From Symbiodinium microadriaticum (taxonomy: Eukaryota; Sar; Dinophyceae; Suessiales; Symbiodiniaceae): 64,000 nucleotides of DNA. A program made the translations under genes and the position numbers. Each line of letters opens with the position of its first letter. Position 1 is the first letter of the stretch. The stretch covers positions 73,696 through 137,695 of the forward strand of contig LSRX01000602.1 of assembly GCA_001939145.1 (NCBI GenBank), read 5' to 3'. The notes below the pieces were generated by a model. It saw only the letters and a program-made list of their open reading frames with translations. It made no database searches and had not been told where the DNA came from. This document shows, piece by piece, positions 10,230 through 21,489 of this stretch.

Positions 10230-10880
10230 TCACCGTATTGGCTGTCTCTGCTTGCTTGCTTGCTTGCTTGCTCTCTCTATCTGTCTCTCGCTCTCTCTTC
10301 GTCTCTGTCCTTCTTTTTGTGATGACCCTTTAAGTTCGAACAATGCCAGTTCGGGCCTGGCAATTCTGAGAAAGTCGCTGCAGGGCCGCTGCAGCCTCCT
10401 TGCGAAGCTTCGACATTTTTGCCAGCTACACAGGAAGAGCTTCAGGGGATCCCTGGAGCCCTTGTCCTGAAGGCTTTCTGCGACACCTTGAAAGTTACGC
10501 CGCAGTTTGCGGCTCGGCCTGGGACGGCTTCTCAAATCCTCTCCGGAGGACTTTGGGACCCGGGGCCCACACGAGAGGATACACGGTAGGCTTTTCGTCA
10601 TGTCAGCAGGCATGTCACTGGCTGCCATGTTGAACAGCTGAACCTTCTTGGCCTTCAACATGCCACAGGTAGTACAGCAGTAGCAGTGCAACGGTCGTTG
10701 AGGACAGCAACAGAGCGCCGAGGCATTGTTCCCAGGTTCTGCTAGCCGAGACTTCAGCACGGCTCGCGCCTCTGGGCGTTCGGCTGCCGGCCTGAGTTCA
10801 AAAACAAACTCACGAGTGAGGAGCAATTCGTTGTTTGTCGGCAGATCCCACGCAGCTCCTAGGCCCTGTTCTCTGGGCAT
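10230..10880 (-). CDS. Unassigned ORF downstream of RPL23A copy 1
   Basis: Open minus-strand frame of 229 codons (from 10919). The first ATG is near 10880 and the RPL23A stop is at 10976. The N-terminal half has good coding texture (NNELLLTREFVFELRPAAER, ARAVLKSRLAEPGNNASAL). The C-terminus runs into the (GCTT)n/(CT)n repeat as RERESERQIERASKQASKQ and is probably non-coding. It may be one exon of a gene in the same unidirectional block. No family recognised. Confidence 0.28.
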   Translation of the reverse strand: MPREQGLGAAWDLPTNNELLLTREFVFELRPAAERPEARAVLKSRLAEPGNNASALCCCPQRPLHCYCCTTCGMLKAKKVQLFNMAASDMPADMTKSLPCILSCGPRVPKSSGEDLRSRPRPSRKLRRNFQGVAESLQDKGSRDPLKLFLCSWQKCRSFARRLQRPCSDFLRIARPELALFELKGSSQKEGQRRRESERQIERASKQASKQRQPIR

Positions 10881-10975
10881 GCAGACTTCGCTGACCCAGA
10901 CCTTGCTAGCAGCTAGCACTCCTTTTTTTGCTGTGCCACTTGCGCCATCAGAAAAGCAGCCTCACTGCCAACCTC

Positions 10976-11520
<545 letters not shown>

Positions 11521-11834
11521 GCTGCGTGGTGGCTACCCGCACTACTTGTGTGGCTACCGACAACCGTCTTCAAAGCCGAAACGACAGGCGAGCATGCATG
11601 TGCGTTGCCTTTTACATTGCACTGCTCTTGCGCGGAGCAGCGGGCCGGAGAGCAACATCATGCAACGTCACAGCACGAGCGGCGGCACTGAGAGTGGCCG
11701 CAAATGCCCACACGTGCTCCGAGCATGCGGTCCTAGCCATGGTGTGGGCGAGTAATTTCGCACAGAAGGCTTCAAAACCGACACGACGTGTTTTTGCGGT
11801 TCGCAGCTTGTGTGTTCGAGGGCACCAAAGCAGT
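11521..11834. other. Intergenic spacer between tandem RPL23A copies
   Basis: The 314-bp spacer is unrelated to the sequence before copy 2 or after copy 1. It contains no repeated promoter-like block shared by the two copies; the only common part is the GCAGC just before each ATG. Confidence 0.8.
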
Positions 11835-12379
<545 letters not shown>

Positions 12380-12664
12380 GCTGCCCCGCCACACGTGCTA
12401 CACTGCCAGCTTGAACCGCGGCAACCTCGGAAACGAACTCCATGGCCTGACCTCGCTATACCTCGCTGTGATGGCATGCCCGCTGTCCCTGCAAAGTTCA
12501 CAGATTGACTCATTGCATGGCGACAACAGTGACAAACATGTTCGCTCCAAAGGCAGCCATGAGCAGGTTCCGAATGAGGTCGCCGCGGGTATGAGAAGTG
12601 TCTGACCATTGGCTTGTGACCCCGGTGAACCTGAGCAAATTGCCACCGCTGCCAAAAATCCCAA

Positions 12665-13425
12665 CTATCACTATGGTTATACTGACGCTTAGATGTGATT
12701 GGGTCACTCCTGCACACGTCTCGGCTACTATAGCTCTGCAACTGACTGAAACGCATCATGCCATCGGGTAAACCCTCTTGGCTCCAAGCCACAAAGGTGC
12801 TCTCAGGAGTCGTCTGGGTCTGGGCCGGCTCTGCATGCTTCTTTGCCTGCGTCTGGGTTCCTTGAAGGCTTTCCTCGCATCGCTGCAAGGCTTCGTATGC
12901 TGAATGCTTGCTTTCTGACGGTGGTGACCGCCGTGCCTGGGCTGGATGCTGCAGGTTGCTGGCCTGGGGTATGCTTGGCTTGGACTCTCGACTGGTGTCA
13001 GTCCCGGTTTGCATGCTGCTACGACCGCCGTCGCCGACGTGTGTCAACAAATCTCGTGTTCGACTTGCCTCGGAGCCGCGCGCTGCATCTGCAGCAGGCC
13101 ACTCATCAAAGCAGGGATTGACTGGCTGGTCTGGCTCAGTGCTGTTCGTTGTGTTGTGCTGCCCGGACAAACTCGAGCCCTGTCTGGGGATTGTTGCGCG
13201 CTGCAGCTGCCCCAGCGTCACACCATGTTCCTCCACATCCCATGTCCACGCAAGACTCATTGCAACCGGAACGGTCTGCACATGCAATGAGTCCTGCTGC
13301 CAAGCCTGCCAGCTCTCTTTCGCTAGCTGTCCTGCGTGTTCGTAGGAATCGAAAAAAAGGGAAGGACTGCTAATAACTACCGGGTCATGGCAGGGAAACA
13401 AGCACAACAGGCTGCACAGTTGCAC
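12665..13425 (-). CDS. Unassigned Ser/Gln-rich ORF upstream of RPL23A copy 2
   Basis: A 366-codon minus-strand frame runs from 13425 to 12325. Its 3' part overlaps the RPL23A exon and is spurious there. The part before about 12665 is coding-like: LAKESWQAWQQDSLHVQTVP, HGVTLGQLQRATIP, KHSAYEALQRCEESLQGTQT. It starts at a non-ATG codon, so it may be an internal exon. It is hydrophilic and low in complexity, with no family motif. It lies in the same direction as RPL23A and could belong to the preceding gene of the block. Confidence 0.3.
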
Positions 13426-14815
13426 CTAGTCTTCGTCGCTCACGATAGCCTCGGCAGAATCGATATCGTCCATCCCCCGCCAGCCCCAACCAAAACATGT
13501 CAACCCCCACCCTCAGCTTAACCCCAACTCGAATTGATTGCCAATCACAAGAAGCCGGGCAATCTTGCAATACTCTTGTACAACTGAACTGTGTCTTCTG
13601 TTCTGCGACATTCCCCAAGACGCAGAAATCCCTGACGCGTAACCCTTCCATGCTGCGAAGAATTGTTGCCCGACGAAGATTTTCGGAAAGACTAAATGTT
13701 GTCCATTCCGTGTGCCCTTCCGCTTGCGAGCTTGCAGTCTCGCCCCCCCCTTCCTTTCAGTCAACATCGTCGATGTGACCTTCCCCATGTTTCTGTTCCC
13801 GATGCGAGGAGGATTTGAGGCTCCGATTTCGATTTGCTCGTGGTTGGCTGGAGCTGCGTCGCCCGTCTGCAACTACTTGGGAAATCGTGGAAATAGTTTC
13901 CCAATGTGCAAACAAAAGAAACAAGTGAGTGAAATATCAGGCAGGCCTGTGCCTGATTCCTAGCCACAGATAAAGCGTGATAAAGCGCAAAAACTCCCAC
14001 AAGCTCCAGAAGGCTAGCTTTCGTGATCCCACAGCAAGATGCAACAGGCGCAAAGCCACAGTGGAACAGCGCAAAACATGAAGCAATTGCACTAAGCCAA
14101 AACCTATGAAGCAGATGCGATGCAAATGGCAAAACACAGCGACGAGGCAAACACATGATGCGAAGGGCAAACAATACTGGGTAAGTACCAACAGGCTGCA
14201 GTACACGGGACAAGTTCCGAAGAACTGCGTTCGGACTGCATTCGGTGAGCCTCGGAAAGGCGAAGCGGGCAGAACAGATCTTTCGTCGAGTCTGCTGTCA
14301 AGGTCCTTATTCGAAGGCAATGACAAGCGCATCTTCAGTCCAGCAACGCAACTTCGGATGTTTACAAAAGATCACGGTGCTGCATTCTACTGCATACTGA
14401 CAGGCCGAATTGCCAAGTGGCGGTTTCGAGTGACTGAGACTCCTCATGCGTTTCTGTTTGCCTGTCTTCTTGCTGCGGCTCTTTCGTTGAGATCTGCTCT
14501 GCCGGCTTCGGACGCTCCACTGCTGGCGTTGCGCCCATCTCCTGCATTCGCGACGGGCCTGTGGGAGCCTGGCAGCCACGCCAGAATTGGGACGGCAATC
14601 AAACCCTGTCGTGTTTCCAGCCTCCCGCACTTCAACGTCGCCTGGCTGAATCCGTCTTGCTGACACCTGCGGGCACCAGAACCGTGGCATACCGTGATGC
14701 GTATCCAACCACATGCCACCCAACAGCGCTTGCCTGTGGCGTGCCAAGCGAATCTATTTGTGACCTTCGTGCTTCCAGGAGACAATCACACCCATGCCCA
14801 ACTGCTGTTTTGGGG
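13426..14815. other. No secure gene
   Basis: Overlapping ORFs of 60-185 codons occur on both strands (for example plus 14106-14663, minus 13761-14332), but none keeps a convincing composition or motif. Confidence 0.3.
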
Positions 14816-15205
14816 CCCCCCCCCGTGAAATACAATAGTCCCGTGGGGGGTCAACAGGCACGGGAAATGTATTACGCAGGCGTCGGGCATGTTCTGGGTT
14901 TTAAGCTTCGGAATATACTCAGATATATAGACTGATATATAGAGTGTGCTGCACATGCCCTGGCAACATTAGCAAGCTTGTTCCTTGCTGTGGTTTCGTG
15001 AGATGGTAGGTCGGCATAGCCCCATGACCTTAGTGGTTTCCACGGCAAAATGCCTGCAGCATGAGCACAAGGACGACATAAAAGCCATGTGCATGTGAGA
15101 ACTCCGAAAACAACACCCCCCCCCCTTGAAATACATTTCCAGAGCTGGGGTATTGTATTGTGGCATGTACACCCCCCACCCCGAAATACATTAGTTAGGC
15201 AGGGG
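14816..15205. repeat. C-run / GAAATACA / G-run element, three copies
   Basis: Three direct copies of about 35 bp lie at 14816-14850, 15116-15150 and 15172-15205. Each has a run of C (6 to 10), then GAAATACAWT after 0 to 3 bases, about 10-14 bases, then a run of 4 to 6 G. The C-run and G-run can pair as a stem around the GAAATACA box. Confidence 0.65.
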
Positions 15206-17290
15206 TCTGAGACAATCTGCACCCAACAACGAGTGATCAGCATCGCAACCATGTTGTTATATGTTGTTTAAATTTGTTTAGCCAGTACTGGCCTCGACCC
15301 GCACATCTGAGGCAAAAGCCCAACAGGCGAGACCCGCGGCGACGACTTTGCTGCATTGACAGCCTGTCCATGCTCTCGAATGCGCATTGCCTATCCGAAC
15401 TACTCCATTTGTCTACGACCCGAACATACCCGAAATGTATCGAACTGTTCGTCTGGAAACAAAAGCACAAGAACCTAGGATGCCAACCAAGCTTTAGCGC
15501 GCAATATCTGTGTTCACATCTACATCTATGTGCGCGGTTTTTCCTGTCAGCACGTCGACCGAGGTCCGGTAGGTTACGACTACCAACCGCCGCACACCAC
15601 ACAACAACTTGGCAACACGACTGGAAGGGACAGGGAGCTGTCAGTGCAAATCGGCTAGGGCGGCTAGGGCCTCGTGCGCGTCACGCGCGCCTGCGAGCAG
15701 GAGCTTGAGTGGCGGGAGCTCGCTGCACGGCCAGCAGACCACGACCATCGCGCCACCAATCCCGGCTTTGCACGAGCTTCTCGCCGAGGCCGACGCGCTT
15801 TAGCATGGTTTGGCAATGCAGGCTTCCGGCCCGCCTGCAACAGCCGTAACGGTAGGATAAGGTGGCGGCGCTGCAAGTGCCGCTTGCTTGCAGTAGAGAA
15901 GAAGGTCCACAAAGAACAAAAACCCAGCAACCATCCAGCTCGGGGTCACCCACCACCGGAAAATTCCGACGCCTTGCTGCGAGACTAGCCGGCCTTTGGC
16001 ATGATGTTTGCAACGCGCCTCTAAACTCAATGCCAAAGCCACCGATGACGCAACAGGTCGGTCCTTTTGTTTTCTTTTTTCCTTTTGCCGAGCTGAGAGC
16101 TTTGCAAAAATCCACGAATGCGGGCTGATGCAGGTTGGGGTTCCGCAAACAAGCGGGTTGGCCGGCTGTCAGTGCGTTTTGACGGCAGCATGGTGCGTGG
16201 ATGTGCGACAGCGGCGCAAGCTCGCGTGCATCAGTGGACGTGAAACCGTGAAGGTGCGGATGGCATGCTCGGCCAGCAGGTGGTGGCACACACAGCGCAG
16301 CGCTTTCTTGCGCGACATCCATCTGTGCACGTGAGTGAAGCGGCGTTCGTCCCCGACAGTGGGTGCCATGGCACGCTCTTGCACTGGTTGCGGTCGGAGG
16401 CATGCAGCGATCCGGTGTGTGTGACCGAGAAGCAGCGGCATAAGAGACAGCGGGCGAAGAAGAATAATTTTTTTCTCCCACACTTTGTATTGCCGGTACA
16501 AGCGCCAGCCCAGTGCAACTGCGGTCTACGTATGTCTACGTCTGCGCCGGGGGCCTAGGCCCTCGCCGGGGATCGGTCGGGGGCAGGGGCCCGGAGCCAG
16601 CGTTCGTCTTGCAGAACCTCACGCACAGCCGGCTCGCCCAGCACAGGCGACGGTGTCGCGGGGGAACTCGAGCAAAGAGCTGGCGAGTGCCCTCTGCGCC
16701 GCGACATCGATGATGCTATTCCAGCGAGACACACAGGCCGCACGCAGAGCCGACCGACGTGCGAACGCGCACCTCGCTCTCGCGCACGGAGCTTCAGGAA
16801 GGCTGTGGGCGGCTAATGGCGGCGACCAATCTCTACCACGAGGCGGCATCGCGGCGAGCGCGATAGCTCGGGGTAAGCGTCGCGACATTCGCGACGCTTA
16901 TGCCGCGTTGCTTGCGAAAGGCGAGGCCGGGCTGACAGTCTGCCCCCGGCTGCGGCTCACCGGAGCCCTGTGCGAGAGGGGCGGGCCTTGTTATTGGGCG
17001 AAGCGACTGTCAGAGAAACAAGCAACACGTCAGACTGGACAGAAAGCAGTGTCGTGAAAAAGGTTGGCAACGCAAACGGGACGCTTCAGACACGAAGCTG
17101 CGAACCTGCGGTACTTGCCACGTTTGCCGTTCAATCGTTGCTGAGGCCCGGGTTGAAACACCAAGTGTTGCGGCATGTTGCGGCCATCCTTGCACAACAG
17201 CTTCAGCGACACAGGGCTGCCACGGAGAGCTCCAGCGGCCGACGGGGAAAAAAAACAAGAAAAACAAGGAAACTGTACCAGAGAATTGTT
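15206..17290. other. GC/CpG-rich region without assigned gene
   Basis: Between about 15.6 and 17.0 kb CpG is visibly more frequent than in flanking sequence. Long ORFs exist (minus 15681-16481, plus 16485-17057; the latter contains RRDIRDAYAALLAKGEAGL), but their conservation cannot be judged. A perfect palindrome lies at 16874-16900. Confidence 0.3.
16874..16900. other. Perfect 12-bp inverted repeat with 3-nt loop
   Basis: TAAGCGTCGCGA, CAT, TCGCGACGCTTA: both 12-base arms are exactly complementary. No U-run follows, so a bacterial-type terminator is not implied. Confidence 0.85.
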
Positions 17291-17886
17291 GTTCACTAGC
17301 GCATGAAAAAAGCTTGAGGTTTGGAGGGCCCACACAACCTACTCTACAGTCTGACGGGGCGCTTTCTAGGCAAAAAACGTGGGCTGCGCGGTTTCGCTCC
17401 ATGGTCCAGCTGCCCAAAGAGCCGGCAGCCAGATGCGCGGTCGGCAAATGGTGGCTTTGTGGAAGCGAGTCAAACACAACTGAGCTCCAAGATTATCCAA
17501 GTGTTTTTCAGGAGGCCTGGCCCCGAAATGCAATTGCTGCTGCAACAAAAACGACCACGGGGAAATGTGTTGCGACATGTTTCACTGTGAAACTGAAAAA
17601 GAAGCTCGCTCAGTCCCCGTATGGTTCCGCATCCCCCCACCTTGTTAATTGGAAGTGGGCGGGGGGAACCTGAGCATTTCCAATTTCCGCTTCCATTTAG
17701 CACTTATAGCACTTCTGGTGTGGGGGGGGGGGCTGAATATTGGAAGTATTTGGAAGTCATGCGATCCCGAGATAATATTTCCAATTATCGGGTTTGGCGC
17801 TCCTGCCCGGTTGCATGTTCTCACACGTCGAGATTTCTTAAGGTTAGTCTCTATCGAAGCGGCGCAGCACTAATATGAAAATATAG
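17291..17886. other. Intergenic with C-run/G-run blocks
   Basis: It contains CCCCCCACCTTGTTAATTGGAAGTGG...GGGGGG at 17633-17667 and a 12-G run near 17725-17736. The word TTGGAAGT is repeated (17649, 17740, 17751). No gene recognised. Confidence 0.4.
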
Positions 17887-18070
17887 CCGATTACGTCCCA
17901 AAAGCGACGACCGTCTCGAGGATGGCCCATCCACGCCCCCAACGATTTCCAAGTATCGCCCGCCCGATGCGATCGCCCGAGGACATGGACCTCGGCGAAT
18001 CAAAACCGATACCAACAGGCAACCAGCCGAAAGCTCGCTCATCGGAAACTGGAAAGGGGGTACGTCACCC
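17887..18070 (-). repeat. Inverted copy of the 18.8-19.3 kb satellite unit
   Basis: Read on the minus strand it gives CCAGTTTCCGATGAGCGAGC, TTGGTATCGG, GATTCGCCGAGGTCCA, TTGGAAATCGTTGGGGG and GGGCCATCCTCGAGACGGTC followed by GCTTTTGGGACGTA. These blocks are in the same order as in the direct copies at 18798-19300. Confidence 0.75.
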
Positions 18071-18232
18071 CGAACCAGCTACAACTTTAGCTAAATAGAT
18101 ATAATGTCATTTTGTATAATCTGAAAATGATTTGAGGATGATGCGCGGATACTTTGAGGATAATTCGAGGACACTTCCTAGGGAAATCTAACATTTCCCA
18201 TTCCCCCAACCCTCTCCCTCCTCCCCCCACCT

Positions 18233-18275
18233 NNNNNNNNNNNNNNNNNNNNNNNNNNNNNNNNNNNNNNNNNNN
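18233..18275. other. Assembly gap (43 N)
   Basis: A run of 43 N, flanked by C-rich sequence (CCTCCCCCCACCT on the left, TTCCCTCCCCCCCTTCCC on the right). It lies between inverted and direct copies of the same satellite. Single Ns occur at 20302 and 30819. Confidence 0.98.
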
Positions 18276-18589
18276 TTCCCTCCCCCCCCTTCCCACAACC
18301 CCCGCCGACACAACGGTGCTTTGAGGCCAGGACTCATCATCACCGAATCATCATAACCAGAATCATCCTCACATCCGTCCCCTCCTCAGGGTGGCTTCCC
18401 GGGATCAACTCTTCACCACTACGTCGTCGCCAGCCACACCACCGACGCGGACAACCTTCGCGTCAACATGCCTGCAAACTCTGGACTCAGGACATTGTTG
18501 TGTATTGTTCCATGCGTATTTGTCTGCGTTCACAAGGCGCATCGCCGCGAAGTACAAAGTCTAAAGCATCTAGAGAATTCAATTTGTGA

Positions 18590-18725
18590 TCGGAAGGATT
18601 TCGAGGATGACCACAGATGAGGATGATTTTTCGATGATGTTTTCAACAATGGAGAAAACGATGATGATTTTGATGATGATTTGATGATGATTTGATGATG
18701 ATCAGAAGATATCAGGAGGACTTTT
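18590..18725. repeat. Imperfect (GAT)n tract
   Basis: A degenerate GATGATTT(T)GATGAT array, densest at 18660-18710; similar GAGGAT words start at 18130. Confidence 0.7.
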
Positions 18726-18797
18726 TTCGTGAATTAATTCAGGTAGGCTATGCCAGCCTGTCCACGCATGAATCTCCTAAACCTAGCCCCCTCAGCG

Positions 18798-19300
18798 ATC
18801 CTCGAGACAGTCGTCGATTTTGGGACGTCCCCCCTCCAGTTTCCAATTAGCAAGCTTTCGGCGGGTTCCCAATTGGTATCGGCTCTAGCCACGTGATCTG
18901 GATTCGCCGCGGTCCAGGCTTGTTGGGGAAAATTTCCAGGAGGCACCCGGCCAGCCGTCGTTGGAAATCGCTGGAGGGGTAGGTGGGCCATCCTCGAGAC
19001 AGTCGTCGCTTTTGGGACGTATCCCCCTTCCAGCTTCCAATTAGCAAGCATTCGGCAGGTTCCCTGTTTGTATCGGCTCTAGCCACGTAATCTGGATTCG
19101 TCGCGGTTTAGTGGAAGTTGTAATTGGAAATCGGGGGGGGGGGGGGGGCAAGGTAGGTTGGCCATCCGCGAGACAATCAACGCTTTGGGACGTAGCCCTA
19201 TCCAGTTTCCAATTAGCGAGTTTTCCGCGGGTTCTGCGTTGGTGTCGGCTGCAGCCACATGATCGGGCTTCGTCGCGGCCTAGGGCAGGCTTGTCCGGGA
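18798..19300 (+). repeat. Satellite of about 174-192 bp, three direct copies
   Basis: Units begin ATCCTCGAGACAGTCGTCG at 18798 and 18990 and ATCCGCGAGACAATC at 19164 (periods 192 and 174). Each unit continues with TTTGGGACGT, CCAGTTTCCAATTAGC, GGTATCGGCTCTAGCCACGT and GGATTCGYCGCGG. Copy 2 carries a run of 16 G (19133-19148). Minus-strand ORFs here reflect the repeat. Confidence 0.8.
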
Positions 19301-19544
19301 CATGGGGTTGGGGTTTGGGTTTAAAGTTCCGCATTCACGAGGAGTGTTGCGGCTACATACCTTGTCAACTAGCGAGTGAGTATTCAACAGGAAATACACA
19401 AGCTTCGCCGCACAATCTCATACAAGGTCTAGGCTCAGCTCAGCTTGTACCACGAATGATAAACGTTTGCAGAAAAGATGGGCGCAGGAAAATAGCACAA
19501 TTTAGCCATTACCTTTGTTTTTAATTGTAACTACACGAATTCAG

Positions 19545-19793
19545 ACATTGGTTGCCGCTGTCTCGGATTTTACGCTCTGGTGGTCAGCGCTCCCCTCCTT
19601 CGCTGCCGCACACTCTTTCGCAGCCAGCCTGCTGTCCTTGTCCCACACTGGCACGGCCAATGTTGACGGGGAGTTGCCGCCGCTGAGCGACATCCTGTCC
19701 GACTCACCTTCCCAGCACCCGCTTGCCAGCCGCGTGGTGTCAGCACTGCGTGCGGCCTCTTTGCCCCTGGCGGTCGCGTTAGCTTTGGGCTAG
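19545..19793 (+). CDS. Putative terminal exon of an unrecognised gene
   Basis: A pyrimidine-rich stretch and AATTCAG acceptor (19536-19544) precede an open frame reading TLVAAVSDFTLWWSALPSF, HSFAASLLSLSHTGTANVDG and ELPPLSDILSDSPSQHPLAS, ending SLPLAVALALG and TAG. The peptide motif TANVDGELPPLSDI has a near match (TTNVDSDLPPLSDI) on the minus strand at about 21400-21440. AATAAAACGTAAAAAAAAG at 19840 is A-rich, though dinoflagellates do not normally use AATAAA. No family recognised. Confidence 0.38.
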   Translation, partial: TLVAAVSDFTLWWSALPSFAAAHSFAASLLSLSHTGTANVDGELPPLSDILSDSPSQHPLASRVVSALRAASLPLAVALALG

Positions 19794-19934
19794 TGTCATG
19801 TCGTCCGCATCTTAGCTCCTCGTGGGATGTTGGGATATGAATAAAACGTAAAAAAAAGAATACAAACGCACACAAAACGATACAAAACGTAACGGTACAG
19901 GTACAACGCACAAACAAACGTAAAAATAAAGTGA

Positions 19935-20640
19935 GAAAAACGCAGGGGCACGAAACCCAGACCCTGCGCAAATGTACGGAGGCACGTGAGGAAAGTTTTT
20001 TTCCACGCCCTTCCTTCCGCCTGCCGGAATGTGTCCCTCTGCTCCTACCTGAGCCGCTGAGCCCAGCTGCAGCTGCTCTTGGCTCGCCATCCACGGTCCT
20101 TCCCTAGGGCCGCAAGGGCAAGCAACTCCGGCCCTCAGGGGCGGCATGGTGGACGATGCTGTCGAGCGGCGGGCCCTCGGACTTAGTAGGTCGTAAGTCG
20201 GGCTATAGATGTTTTAATTAGGATTATACGTAGTTAGATATAACTATAGTCCCCTTACTTCTAACCCTACTTACTAAGTCCAATGATCCGGCAAGTAGGG
20301 TNCGGCAGTCGCTGCCGCGCGCACGGCGGGAGGGGCGCGGAACGAGCCTGTGTGCAGCGGGTTTACTGCAGAATGCATAGGGGCACGAAGACCCAAACAT
20401 ACCCAAACGTTGGTGGAAAGCGGCGTACGGAGGCACGTGAGGCACTGGATTCTGCAAGAAACGAGCCTCTGAGCAGCATCCTGGGGATTCCACAGGAGCC
20501 TTACGTTGCCTCGAGTGTGTTGTATAATGTATGGCAGAATGCATCAAACCCTATGCAAGTCGGAGTACGGAGGCACGTGAAGCACCGGATTCTGCAATGA
20601 AAAAAGGCTGGGCAGCATCCTGAAGATTTCACGGCAGTCC
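19935..20640 (+). repeat. Three dispersed direct copies of an ACGGAGGCACGTGA-containing block
   Basis: GTACGGAGGCACGTGA occurs at about 19975 and 20564, and with one base changed at 20425. The last two are followed by GGCACTGGATTCTGCAA or AGCACCGGATTCTGCAA and a CAGCATCCTG..GATT..AC tail; GGGGCACGAA precedes the first two. It looks like an eroded duplication rather than a gene. Confidence 0.6.
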
Positions 20641-20975
20641 ACCATCGGAAACCTTTCATGTCCGCCTGGATACGGATCAGGGAGACCCAATCTACGCAAA
20701 ATAAAATCAGCATCACCCTTTTTTTGACAAGGGGATCCATGACGATGCTATCCGGCCCGGGTTGTGTGTTTAGGAAAAGAGCAACCTGTGGTTCCCTTCC
20801 AGAACAGTAGAGCACATACGACGAGACACAATGTGAATGCCAGGGAACTTCGGCACTGCTGCACACGCAAATCCTGGCAAGGTCGGCCGCTTGCTGTCCG
20901 CGTCCAACACTGACTGCCTGAATCGCAACGAAGAACAAGCTTGTTGCGTCACCTTCCCAACCTGCAGCGGGACGT

Positions 20976-21251
20976 TCAAACTTGTGGCGAAATGTGGCGA
21001 AACTTCTGGCTGAAAACTTGCCGCTTCGACAACTCTGACGGTGACCAATTCGGGACATCCCAGTTGACCGGCACGTCGCAAAGCCAATGAGCTTGCGGCT
21101 TGACAGGTGCGGGTTGCACTCGGGGCCGAAGATACTGCAAGTTTGAGGCGGGAGGCATGGCGAAGTTCGAAGCCGTCATGTCCGCAACGATCTGCGCACA
21201 GCCTTGCCATGTAGAGCGGAAGACGGCCTCAACCGGGATCTCCGCATCCAA
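20976..21251 (-). CDS. Weak exon-like ORF, unassigned
   Basis: Ninety-one open codons with balanced composition: EIPVEAVFRSTWQGCAQIVA, NFAMPPASNLQYLRPRVQP, AHWLCDVPVNWDVPNW. It has no ATG start, so it could only be an internal or terminal exon. The sequence just upstream (21400-21440) carries the TNVDSDLPPLSDI match. No family recognised. Confidence 0.25.
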   Translation of the reverse strand: MDAEIPVEAVFRSTWQGCAQIVADMTASNFAMPPASNLQYLRPRVQPAPVKPQAHWLCDVPVNWDVPNWSPSELSKRQVFSQKFRHISPQV

Positions 21252-21489
21252 ATGATGTCATCGCCAGTGGGTGTCCCATCGCACGTTTCAACACGTTTCC
21301 CACCCCTGTGCATCCTGTTGACGGGTCAAACCAGAACCAGCCAGAGTCCATCATTCGGCGATAGGTCATTTGGTTGACATGCTAATCGCGGCGGCAAAGT
21401 CGGCAGAGATGTCGCTGAGCGGCGGCAGGTCGCTGTCGACATTAGTTGTGCCAACAAACGGAAGCGTGTGGAAACAGGATGAAACAGGG

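Noticed and set aside
11521..11580. Spliced-leader relic before RPL23A copy 1 (GTGGCTACC words on the plus strand)
   Set aside because: Only a short partial match to the complement of the dinoflagellate spliced leader; the TTTTGGCTCAAG part is missing.
12380..12394. Upstream start MWRGS for RPL23A copy 2
   Set aside because: The five-residue extension is absent from copy 1, and a probable trans-splice AG lies between the two ATGs.
16874..16900. Rho-independent terminator
   Set aside because: The stem is perfect, but there is no T-run and the genome is eukaryotic.
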